Positions 1-5,491 of a DNA stretch of 5,893 nt are shown in pieces. Both the position numbers and the translations under genes were made by a program. Under the pieces are notes generated by a model, which saw only the letters and a list, made by a program, of their open reading frames with translations, was not told the origin of the DNA and did no database searches. Position 1 is the stretch's first letter; every line of letters starts with the position of its first letter. The DNA is from Xanthobacteraceae bacterium (lineage in GTDB: Bacteria; Pseudomonadota; Alphaproteobacteria; Rhizobiales; Xanthobacteraceae): contig JASHXX010000416.1 of NCBI GenBank assembly GCA_030043335.1, positions 1 through 5,893 on the forward strand, in the 5' to 3' direction.

Positions 1-1
1 G

Positions 2-745
2 CTCGACGTCGAGCCCAACGGCGCCGCGGCGCTCGCCGAGCTCAAGGCCGGCGCCGAGCCGCCGCAGATCGCCGAGGTCGAGGCGACGCTCGATCGCATC
101 CGACGCGAGCGCGAGCGGCTCGGCTCGGTCAATCTCCTCGCCGAGCAGGAGCTGCGCGAGGTCGAAGCGCAGCACGACAAGCTCGTCAGCGAGCGCGACG
201 ACCTGGTCGAGGCGATCCGGCGGCTGCGGCAGGGGATTCACAGCCTCAATCACGAGGCGCGCGAGCGCCTGCTCGCCTCGTTCGCTGTGGTCAACGACAA
301 CTTCAAGAAGCTGTTCGCCCAGCTGTTCGGCGGCGGCAATGCCGAATTGCAGCTGATCGAGAGCGAGGATCCGCTGGAAGCCGGCCTCGAGATCATGGCG
401 AAGCCGCCGGGCAAGAAGACCGCGACGCTGTCGCTGTTGTCGGGCGGCGAGCAGGCGCTCACGGCGCTGGCTTTGATCTTCGCCGTGTTCCTCACCAATC
501 CGGCGCCGATCTGCGTCCTCGACGAGGTCGACGCGCCGCTCGACGATTATAATGTCGAGCGCTTCTGCGACCTGCTCGACGAGATGACGCGCTCGACCGA
601 TACCCGCTTCGTCATCATCACGCATAATCCGATCACCATGGCGCGGATGAATCGCCTCTACGGCGTCACCATGGCCGAGCGCGGCGTGTCGCAGCTGGTC
701 TCGGTCGACCTCGAAGGCGCGGTGAAGCTGCGCGAGGCGAGCTAG
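2..745 (+). CDS. smc: Chromosome segregation protein SMC, C-terminal part (partial, 5' end outside window)
   Basis: This is the C-terminal end of the SMC ATPase, the core of the bacterial condensin (SMC-ScpAB) that compacts and separates the chromosome. The frame is open from base 2 and ends at TAG, giving 247 of the usual roughly 1,150 residues. Residues about 20-95 are charged and heptad-like, as expected for the distal coiled coil, with the family-typical [12 protein letters not shown] near 38-50. The C-terminal ATPase head follows: signature LSGGEQ at 146-151, Walker B ending in LDEVDAP at 173-179 (catalytic Glu175), D-loop LDD at 180-182, and switch His208 in THNP. Walker A and the hinge lie upstream, outside the window. 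The GTG at 287 is an internal codon and not the start. No frameshift or missing catalytic residue is visible. The identification is very secure. Confidence 0.97.
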   Translation, partial: LDVEPNGAAALAELKAGAEPPQIAEVEATLDRIRRERERLGSVNLLAEQELREVEAQHDKLVSERDDLVEAIRRLRQGIHSLNHEARERLLASFAVVNDNFKKLFAQLFGGGNAELQLIESEDPLEAGLEIMAKPPGKKTATLSLLSGGEQALTALALIFAVFLTNPAPICVLDEVDAPLDDYNVERFCDLLDEMTRSTDTRFVIITHNPITMARMNRLYGVTMAERGVSQLVSVDLEGAVKLREAS

Positions 746-752
746 GCGCCAC

Positions 753-788
753 CCCTATCCGGCGCGGCCTCGCGCACGCGGATAGAGG
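753..788. terminator. Inverted repeat between convergent smc and cyclase gene, candidate bidirectional terminator
   Basis: The 78-bp gap between the two convergent stop codons contains CTATCCG (755-761) pairing with CGGATAG (779-785). Directly inside it, GCGCG (762-766) pairs with CGCGC (771-775) around a GCCT tetraloop, leaving a three-base bulge at 776-778. Two more C-G pairs (753-754 with 787-788) are possible across a one-base bulge. This gives about 12 paired bases in a GC-rich hairpin. No T run follows on either strand, so it is not a canonical intrinsic terminator. The terminator role is inferred from its position. Confidence 0.45.
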
Positions 789-823
789 TCGCCGCCGCGC
801 GAGGAACCCGGCAGCGTCGCGGT

Positions 824-1632
824 CTATTTGCGCCACTCGAAGCGGAACACCGGCCTCTTGTCGGCAAACCCTTTCAATTGCCGCTCGCCGAGCGCGACAA
901 AACCAGACGCATCCTCCTCGTTGAGGTCGCGCACCAGGTCCGAGACGACGATTGCGCCGGCTTCGGCTTCGCTGCACAGGCGAAAGGCCAATTGCACCGT
1001 CGCACCGAACAGGTCGTTGTGGTCCGCCACCGGCTCGCCGGCGTGAATGCCGATCCGCACCTGCAGGCTCTCTGCCGCCTCAGCGTTGTACGCGGCGAAA
1101 CGCCGCTGGATGTCGGCGGCGGCGCGCACCGCATTTGGCACGCCGTCGAGAGCGGCCATGATCCCGTCGCCGGTGTGCTTCACCTCGCGCCCGCCATGCG
1201 CGGCGAGCGCCCGCCGCACCAGCGCGTCATGCGCCCGCACCAGTTCCAGAGCCGCGGCGTCGCCGAGCCGCGCCGTCAACTCGGTCGAGCCGACCAGATC
1301 GGTCACCAACACCGCGCGCAGCCCGGCGTCCACTTGGCGACGGGGACCGATGCGGGTCGGTGATGCGGCCGAGGAACGCCTCAACCGCGGAGAGGTCGAC
1401 CGGAATAATTTCGGAGGCGATTTGGCCGTGCGCCTCACGATGAACCTTCGCCGCGGTCGCGGCATCCGGCGCGTCAACCAGGCAGAACCCGGCGCCGCGC
1501 TTGGCATCAAACCAATAGGTCAGATATTTGACCCCGTACTTGTCCTGGATTTCGAGGTCCTTGCGATGCGCTTCGGCGATGTTTCTCCGCCGTAAGGTCG
1601 CGCATGTCGTGGCGATCCATAAAGATCGGCAT
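824..1632 (-). pseudogene. DUF4242 domain - class III adenylate/guanylate cyclase fusion, broken by two frameshifts as read
   Basis: The gene starts at ATG 1632 with an AAAAGGG-type ribosome site about 8 bases upstream. The first 16 residues (MPIFMDRHDMRDLTAE) are in one frame, which reaches a stop after 41 codons. Dropping one A from the AAA at 1582-1584 restores a continuous DUF4242-like domain (NIAEAHRKDLE, YLTYWFDAKRGAGFCLVDAP), the family of the nickel-binding protein SCO4226, with His at about 8, 22, 64 and 68. Dropping another base near 1336-1352 joins it to the cyclase frame beginning QVDAGLRAVLVTDLVGS. The span of 809 bp minus 2 gives exactly 268 codons plus stop. The cyclase part, numbered in its own frame read from 1510, keeps metal-binding Asp71 (TDLVGS), Lys111 and Asp115 (KHTGDG) and Arg177. 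The usual catalytic Asn is Gln173 (TVQLAFRLC). It would make cAMP or cGMP in response to a bound metal or other ligand (inference). The disruption could be real or a sequencing error. The cyclase domain is intact within 824-1336. Confidence 0.85.
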
Positions 1633-1762
1633 GGCAGTCACCCTTTTCTTGTCGAATTGGCTGCAGCAATGCCTCGGCACTAGCAGCCTGTGCGGATGAC
1701 CGCAAGAAGCCGAGGACTGCCCGAGGGCGCAACGCAGTCGGAGACCCGCTGCGGAGCCGGGC

Positions 1763-1788
1763 TTTGCTCGACGTCAGCGTGGAGCAAA
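1763..1788. other. Near-perfect inverted repeat (stem-loop) in intergenic DNA
   Basis: TTTGCTC (1763-1769) pairs with GAGCAAA (1782-1788). Inside it, ACG (1771-1773) pairs with CGT (1778-1780) around a TCAG loop, separated from the outer stem by one G-G mismatch. It lies in the 220-bp gap between the exported protein gene (stop at 1853) and the DUF4242-cyclase start (1632), both read on the minus strand. It could help end transcription of the upstream gene or serve as a dyad binding site. No T run follows on the minus strand in the expected place, so its role is unresolved. The rest of the 1633-1852 gap shows no gene and no convincing promoter. Confidence 0.4.
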
Positions 1789-1852
1789 AAGTCGACGCAA
1801 GCCTGCTGCCACGGCTCTTTCGCTTTTATCGACCGGACCGACCGCCAACGAC

Positions 1853-2326
1853 TCACACCCCGCTATTCATGACGTAGCAGACGACGTCGCGCGTTCTGTC
1901 CTCGCCGTGCCACTGATTGGTGCCGAGGAAGATGATGACGTGCCCGGTCGGGTTGCCGTCCTTCCTGGTGATCTTGTTTGGCGGCACGACGTAGCGGGTG
2001 CCGACATCCTCGTGGATGCGCCGCAGCGGTCCGTCATCGCGAGCGTCGGTGATGACGGCGACGACGATCTGGCCGCCGCGGCCGTCGGGCTCGACATGGA
2101 CCTCGTCGGCCCAATAGGCGTCGGCCTCGCCGCAGCACGACTCCTTCGGATTGTTCGGCTGCATCAGGGCGGCGAACCATTGCGTCACCGGATCGTTCGG
2201 GTCCCACTGCCCGAGATCGCGGCCGCTGCAGGCGCCAACCAGTCCGAGATAACAGACGCCGGCGACGCCAAGAGCAGCCGCCGCCGACGCGACGGCGTGC
2301 GCCGTCGCCCAGGCACGATCAAGCAT
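1853..2326 (-). CDS. Small exported / lipoprotein-like conserved protein of unknown function
   Basis: This 157-residue protein has no function I can assign. Residues about 10-31 are a hydrophobic Ala/Val/Leu stretch that looks like a signal peptide or anchor. It ends in LVGAC with Cys33, a possible though imperfect lipobox, so a lipoprotein is possible. The mature part has an acidic start (GRDLGQWDPNDPVTQWF), then a double-cysteine motif SCCGEADAYWAD at 63-74, a likely beta-rich middle (QIVVAVITDARDDGP, RYVVPPNKIT), NPTGHVIIFL at 125-134, and a C-terminal VVCYVMNSGV with Cys150. I remember small rhizobial exported proteins with the same CCGEADAYWAD and C-terminal NSGV signatures, so it is probably a conserved family. 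The start at ATG 2326 is supported by a GGAAGGGG ribosome site just upstream. It lies 143 bp downstream of the HdeD-like gene on the same strand. Confidence 0.82.
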   Translation of the reverse strand: MLDRAWATAHAVASAAAALGVAGVCYLGLVGACSGRDLGQWDPNDPVTQWFAALMQPNNPKESCCGEADAYWADEVHVEPDGRGGQIVVAVITDARDDGPLRRIHEDVGTRYVVPPNKITRKDGNPTGHVIIFLGTNQWHGEDRTRDVVCYVMNSGV

Positions 2327-2426
2327 CGGCCCCTTCCCATTTTACCGCTTGCGCCGGCGCGCGGCCGGCCGGATCGCTGTTGCGGTGCGGGAAGCAATTG
2401 CCGTGCCAGCCTTTTCTGCTGCAGCG

Positions 2427-2455
2427 GGGAGCGCGCCCGCGCCTCATGCGCTCCC
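2427..2455. terminator. Possible stem-loop downstream of the HdeD-like gene
   Basis: GGGAGCGC (2427-2434) can pair with GCGCTCCC (2448-2455) across a 13-base loop, just beyond the stop of the minus-strand HdeD-like gene. One arm is formed by the extra copy of the 26-bp tandem repeat. There is no T run after the stem, so termination is only a positional guess. Nothing else is visible in the 2327-2469 gap apart from this, the repeat and the ribosome site of the next gene. Confidence 0.25.
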
Positions 2456-2492
2456 GCGCAGACCGAGCCTCATGCGCTCCCGCGCAGGCCGA
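2441..2492. repeat. 26-bp tandem direct duplication across the stop codon of the HdeD-like gene
   Basis: Two adjacent 26-base copies, 2441-2466 and 2467-2492, both begin GCCTCATGCGCTCCCGCGCA and differ at a single base (A at 2462, G at 2488). The right-hand copy encodes the last residues GLRGSA and the stop of the minus-strand membrane protein. The left-hand copy repeats that tail and stop as untranslated sequence. The likely origin is a short slippage or duplication event that left the reading frame unchanged. Confidence 0.85.
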
Positions 2493-3030
2493 GCGCAAGC
2501 GCGATCCACGCCGCGCCGTAGAAGATCAGATCGATGCCGATGAAGAGGCCGATGACCCACAGTCCTGAGGCCGGCCACTGCGCGAGGACGAGTATGCCCA
2601 GCACGAACGTGATCAGGCCGTCCGCCGCCTGCCACCCCCAGCCGGGCAGCGCCACCCACACCGAGCCGATGAGCTGAAACAGCCCGCCGATCATGAAGAA
2701 TACCGCCATCACCATGGTCGCGACCTCGGCGCCAAGCAGCGGTCGCGAAACGATCAGGACGCCGGTGACGCCGAACAGAATCGCCGCCAGCAAGTGATGG
2801 AAAAAGCCGGCCCAATGCCCGACGACGATCGCCTGGGCGATTTCGATGCCGCAGGCCAGCACCAACAGCCAGCCGAAGAACAGCATCGAGACGATGGTGG
2901 CCGTGACCGAGCGCACCACCGCCGCGATGCCGAGCAGCATCAGGCCGACGCCGAACGCCAGGAACCATCCCCAATATTGGATGATGTCCTTCGGGATTTG
3001 CACGTCCAGGGACTGGATATTGCCGATCAT
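2470..3030 (-). CDS. HdeD family (DUF308) six-helix membrane protein
   Basis: This 186-residue protein is mostly hydrophobic, with six predicted inner-membrane helices at about 18-39, 45-68, 75-95, 101-126, 132-151 and 156-180, a short N-terminal cytoplasmic tail and a tiny C-terminal tail (GLRGSA). The repeated pattern of glycine-rich helices and the ending GLFIGIDLIFYGAAWI are typical of the HdeD/DUF308 family. E. coli HdeD is linked to acid resistance at high cell density, and its biochemical activity is not known to me. The length matches the family. The start at ATG 3030 is supported by a strong GGGAGG site five bases upstream. A second long frame over the same DNA (2444-2974) is a shadow. 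The 134-bp gap to creA upstream may hold its own promoter. An acid-stress role here is only inferred from the family name. Confidence 0.92.
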   Translation of the reverse strand: MIGNIQSLDVQIPKDIIQYWGWFLAFGVGLMLLGIAAVVRSVTATIVSMLFFGWLLVLACGIEIAQAIVVGHWAGFFHHLLAAILFGVTGVLIVSRPLLGAEVATMVMAVFFMIGGLFQLIGSVWVALPGWGWQAADGLITFVLGILVLAQWPASGLWVIGLFIGIDLIFYGAAWIALALGLRGSA

Positions 3031-3119
3031 GATTTCCTCCCGGCTTGCGCCTTATTGAAACCTAATCCTGCGCGCCGCGGATCGTCGCGGGTCCGAAGCC
3101 CGAATGGGCGGTCATGGAA

Positions 3120-3130
3120 AATCAATGATT
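3120..3130. promoter_or_regulatory. AT-rich dyad upstream of the HdeD-like gene, candidate operator
   Basis: AATCA-A-TGATT is a perfect 5-bp inverted repeat around one base in an AT-rich island of otherwise GC-rich DNA. It lies about 90 bases upstream of the HdeD-like start, in the 134-bp gap after creA. An AT-rich spot here would suit a promoter or regulator site. I could not define a convincing -35/-10 pair, and it does not match the TTGAT-N4-ATCAA pattern of FixK/FNR sites. Confidence 0.25.
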
Positions 3131-3164
3131 AACACCAGCCATGTTCCCCGCGGCTGCTCGGCCG

Positions 3165-3698
3165 CTATTTTTCGACGAAGTCAGCGCACTTCTGTATCTG
3201 ATCGTTCTGTCCCCACGGCATGATCGGCACCGACGAAGTCGAATTCTTCGGCGAGCCTTCGATCAGGCGGTCGGAATAGACCATGTAGACTAGCACGTTA
3301 CGCTTGGTGTCGCAGCCCCGCACGATCTGCATCTTCTTGAAGAACATCGAGCGGCGCTTGCGGAACACGTCGTCGCCCTGCGCGAATTTGGCCTTGAAGC
3401 GGATCGGCCCGATCTGCCGGCAGGACAGCGAAATGTCGGAGACTTCCTCGGCGACGCCGAGCCAGCCCTTGACGCCGCCGCGCTCGGGCGCGGTGAAGTG
3501 GCAGGCAACGCCATCGACCTCGGGATCGTCGATGCCGTAGGTCGCGAGCTTGTCGTTCGGCGTGAGCAGCTTGAACACCGTCGAGCGCTTGAAGATCAGG
3601 TCCGGCTCATCGGCGGCGTTCGCCGGCACGGCCGCAAGGCCGGCAAAGAGCAGAAAACTGATCAGCCAAATGCTCTTGGGTACCGCATAAAACGACAT
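3165..3698 (-). CDS. creA: CreA family periplasmic protein
   Basis: This 177-residue protein has an N-terminal signal peptide: hydrophobic segment about 10-24, then VPANA|ADEP with likely cleavage after Ala28. The mature part shows the CreA pattern in order: a VFKLLTPNDK block at 41-50, GIDDPEVDGVACHF at 55-68, GGVKGWLGVAEEVSD at 74-88, ISLSCRQIGP at 89-98, FRKRRSMFFKKMQIVRGCDTKRN at about 112-134 and YSDRLIEGSPKN at 141-152, then a VPIMPWGQ tail. The function is not established; in E. coli creA sits next to the creBCD regulatory genes, but no creBCD is visible here. Cys66 and Cys93 match the two conserved cysteines and may form a disulfide. Cys129 and Cys171 appear to be extra compared with E. 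coli CreA. An ATG six bases earlier (3704) directly abuts the ribosome site, so 3698 is the better start. It is divergent from the lipid kinase gene. Confidence 0.93.
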   Translation of the reverse strand: MSFYAVPKSIWLISFLLFAGLAAVPANAADEPDLIFKRSTVFKLLTPNDKLATYGIDDPEVDGVACHFTAPERGGVKGWLGVAEEVSDISLSCRQIGPIRFKAKFAQGDDVFRKRRSMFFKKMQIVRGCDTKRNVLVYMVYSDRLIEGSPKNSTSSVPIMPWGQNDQIQKCADFVEK

Positions 3699-3704
3699 GC
3701 TCAT

Positions 3705-3711
3705 CTCCCTT
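3705..3711 (-). promoter_or_regulatory. Ribosome binding site that decides the creA start
   Basis: On the minus strand AAGGGAG is followed immediately by ATG (3704), then AGC, then a second ATG (3698). Spacing is 0 bases to the first ATG and 6 to the second. Only the second fits normal initiation, so the protein should start MSFYAV. Confidence 0.75.
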
Positions 3712-3768
3712 ATGTCTGCCTAAAGGGCTTCCCCACCGCCTCGCCGCGTGCATCAATCGACGCCCGTT

Positions 3769-3774
3769 GGGAGG
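3769..3774 (+). promoter_or_regulatory. Ribosome binding site that decides the lipid kinase start
   Basis: GGGAGG lies seven bases before the ATG at 3782. An in-frame TTG at 3767 overlaps this site and so cannot be the start. The creA-kinase divergent gap (3699-3781, 83 bp) must hold the promoters for both genes, but no clear -35/-10 hexamers stand out. Confidence 0.75.
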
Positions 3775-3781
3775 CGCCGCC

Positions 3782-4720
3782 ATGACCTCGCATCAGCCGG
3801 ACCAACCGCTCAAACCAGCCTTGATCCTCAACGGCCATTCCATCCATGTCGAGGAGGCGAAGGCACACATTGCGCGCATTTCGGCCGAGCTCGGCGTGCC
3901 GGCGCAAGTCATCGTCACCCGCAAGGGCGACAACATTTCGCAATTGGCCGCCCGTGCGCTCGGCGAAGGCCGTCGGCCGGTGGTCGCAGGCGGCGGCGAC
4001 GGCACCGTCAATGCGGTCGCCGGCGTCCTCACCGGCACCAATGTCGCCCTTGGCGTGCTGCCGATGGGCACGCTCAATCATTTTGCCAAGGATGCCGGCG
4101 TCCCGCGCCATCTCGAAGCCGCTGTTCGCAACGTCTTCACCGGGGAAGTCAACAGCGTCGACGTCGGTGAAGTCAACGGCCGGGTGTTCGTCAACAATTC
4201 CGGCCTGGGCTTCTACCCGCATTTCGTGCGCATCCGCGAAGACCAGGAGCGGCACGGCCACGTCAAACGGGTGGCGTTCGTGCTGGCGTTGCGCGCGATG
4301 GTGCGGCGTTATCTGCGGCTGCGTCTCAAGGTGCACATGGACCGGAGCGAAGCGCTGGAGCGCGTGACGCCGTTCCTGTTCGTCGGCAACAACCGCTACC
4401 AAACCGCAGGCTCGGAGATCGGCACGCGATCGAAGCTCGATTCCGGGCTGCTGTGGGTGTGCACGGCGCCGCACGCCGAGCACCGCAATGTCGCGCGCAT
4501 CGCGGCGTGGACCTTCTTCGGGCGCGAGACCGAGGAGGCGCTGAACGTTCTCGAGGTGAAGGAGATATCGATCGAGCCCGGAACCCCGCGGGTCAATGTC
4601 TCGGTCGACGGCGAGGTCACTATTATGGACGCGCCCCTGCATTTTCGCATCCACCCGCTGGCGCTGCGGGTCGTTGCGCCGGGCCGCCATGAAGCCCGCG
4701 GCGCTAACCGTCGCGCCTGA
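3782..4720 (+). CDS. Diacylglycerol/sphingosine kinase-like lipid kinase (DAGKc domain)
   Basis: This 312-residue soluble protein belongs to the DAGK catalytic / LCB5-YegS superfamily, which transfers phosphate from ATP to a lipid hydroxyl such as diacylglycerol. The exact lipid cannot be told from sequence. The N-terminal nucleotide-binding domain shows ALILNGHS at 13-20, the glycine-rich GGGDGTVN at 70-77 that holds the ATP phosphates, and PMGTLNHFAKDAG at 94-106. The C-terminal beta-sandwich domain shows VNNSGLGFYP at 137-146, VGNNRY at 201-206, SGLLWV at 221-226 and the conserved SVDGE at 274-278. PLGTLNHFAKD-type motifs are typical of the bacterial YegS/BmrU-like branch. Length is normal and no key motif is missing. 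The start is set by GGGAGG seven bases upstream. It is divergent from creA and convergent with the channel gene. A role in recycling diacylglycerol during membrane turnover is inferred. Confidence 0.95.
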   Translation: MTSHQPDQPLKPALILNGHSIHVEEAKAHIARISAELGVPAQVIVTRKGDNISQLAARALGEGRRPVVAGGGDGTVNAVAGVLTGTNVALGVLPMGTLNHFAKDAGVPRHLEAAVRNVFTGEVNSVDVGEVNGRVFVNNSGLGFYPHFVRIREDQERHGHVKRVAFVLALRAMVRRYLRLRLKVHMDRSEALERVTPFLFVGNNRYQTAGSEIGTRSKLDSGLLWVCTAPHAEHRNVARIAAWTFFGRETEEALNVLEVKEISIEPGTPRVNVSVDGEVTIMDAPLHFRIHPLALRVVAPGRHEARGANRRA

Positions 4721-4725
4721 GGCTT

Positions 4726-4760
4726 GCTCAGCCCCGAATGGCGCAGCGCGACAGCTGAGC
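4726..4760. terminator. Inverted repeat between convergent kinase and channel genes, candidate bidirectional terminator
   Basis: The 42-bp gap between the two stop codons contains GCTCAGC (4726-4732) and its exact inverted copy GCTGAGC (4754-4760), with a 21-base loop that includes the self-complementary GCGCAGCGC. The repeat sits within a few bases of both stop codons. No T run is present, so this is a positional inference. Confidence 0.4.
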
Positions 4761-4762
4761 CG

Positions 4763-5452
4763 CTAGCGATCGCCGCGATGGGCGATATGCAGCGTGACCA
4801 GCCGCGCCAGCAACGTCGCCGGATAGAGCTGGCCGATGATGGCCTCGACATTGGCGAGGCCGCGCGCGACCGGATGCAAAGGCACGATATCGCCATAGCC
4901 GACCGAGGTCAGGGTCACGAAGCTGAAGTAGATCAAGTTGCCGGCGACGGCGAGATTGTCGTGAAGCGGGCCGAGACCGGTGAACGCATTGGGCACCAGA
5001 AGCGCGACGAAACAGGACAGCGCCGTGAAGATCAGCCCGATCGTGAGATAGAGCAGGACCGCGCCGATGACACGATGGAACGTCACTTGGCCGGGCGCGA
5101 ATACGGCGCGTGCGACCACGATCGCGAGCGTCAGGCCGGCGATCAGCCAGGCCGCCGCGTCGAGATAGATATCGACGACCGAAGGGTGCCGTATCCGCAG
5201 CACCGTGGTGACGACCGCGAGCGCGATGGCGACCAGAATGGCCGCGACCGCCGTGAAGCTGCCCGATACGACGAAGACTGCGGCGAGCAGCACGAACGCA
5301 AAGACGATGCTGAAATGGTGGGCGGCGACGATGCCCGCGGCCTGCAACGGCGCGGTCACGAACATCAGCACGGCGAGCATGACCGTCAGCGCGGTCAACA
5401 GCGGATCGCTGAGCCGCTCCCGCATTTGTCGGAACTTTTTTCCGGTCAACAT
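4763..5452 (-). CDS. Six-helix potassium-type ion channel (Ion_trans_2)
   Basis: This 229-residue inner-membrane protein has a cation channel pore. Hydrophobic segments lie at about 17-38, 47-63, 66-85, 98-118 and 127-152. They are followed by a pore helix (NLIYFSFVTL, 172-181), the K+ selectivity filter TSVGYGD at 182-188, and a last helix at about 195-222. The tail after it is only a few residues, so no RCK/TrkA-N ligand-gating domain is attached. The helix before the pore module lacks the regular Arg/Lys ladder of a voltage sensor, so voltage gating is doubtful. It probably assembles as a tetramer and conducts K+ (family knowledge). The start at ATG 5452 has no good ribosome site close by; AAGGAAG is about 18 bases upstream, and Met10 is an alternative. 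It lies 39 bp downstream of the TRAP receptor fragment on the same strand, suggesting co-transcription. A 342-residue frame on the opposite strand is a shadow. Confidence 0.93.
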   Translation of the reverse strand: MLTGKKFRQMRERLSDPLLTALTVMLAVLMFVTAPLQAAGIVAAHHFSIVFAFVLLAAVFVVSGSFTAVAAILVAIALAVVTTVLRIRHPSVVDIYLDAAAWLIAGLTLAIVVARAVFAPGQVTFHRVIGAVLLYLTIGLIFTALSCFVALLVPNAFTGLGPLHDNLAVAGNLIYFSFVTLTSVGYGDIVPLHPVARGLANVEAIIGQLYPATLLARLVTLHIAHRGDR

Positions 5453-5491
5453 CGGTTGCCCGCGATGTGGCTTCCTTGCCTCGAGCCGGCT

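Noticed and set aside
878..1595. Two plus-strand open frames opposite the cyclase
   Set aside because: The minus strand encodes recognisable DUF4242 and cyclase motifs. The plus frames look like antisense composition.
1520..1732. Minus-strand 70-residue frame over the cyclase start
   Set aside because: It is the third frame over the DUF4242 N-terminus and does not match the conserved sequence, which begins at ATG 1632.
1907..2521. Plus-strand open frame of 204 residues
   Set aside because: Antisense to the exported protein gene and running through the tandem repeat, with no motif and no ribosome site.
2444..2974. Minus-strand 176-residue frame over the HdeD-like gene
   Set aside because: Arg/Gly/His-rich shadow. 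The frame starting at 3030 has a strong ribosome site and six clear membrane helices.
3112..3130. FixK/FNR-type site upstream of the HdeD-like gene
   Set aside because: The half-site spacing and the second half do not match TTGAT-N4-ATCAA; only a short AT-rich dyad remains.
3150..3165. GCGGC/GCCGC hairpin at the creA stop codon as a terminator
   Set aside because: Only five base pairs, no T run, and it overlaps the stop codon. Such short pairings are expected by chance in GC-rich DNA.
3710..4690. Minus-strand open frame of 326 residues opposite the lipid kinase
   Set aside because: Low-complexity His/Arg/Asp/Ala composition typical of a shadow frame. The plus strand has the full set of DAGK motifs.
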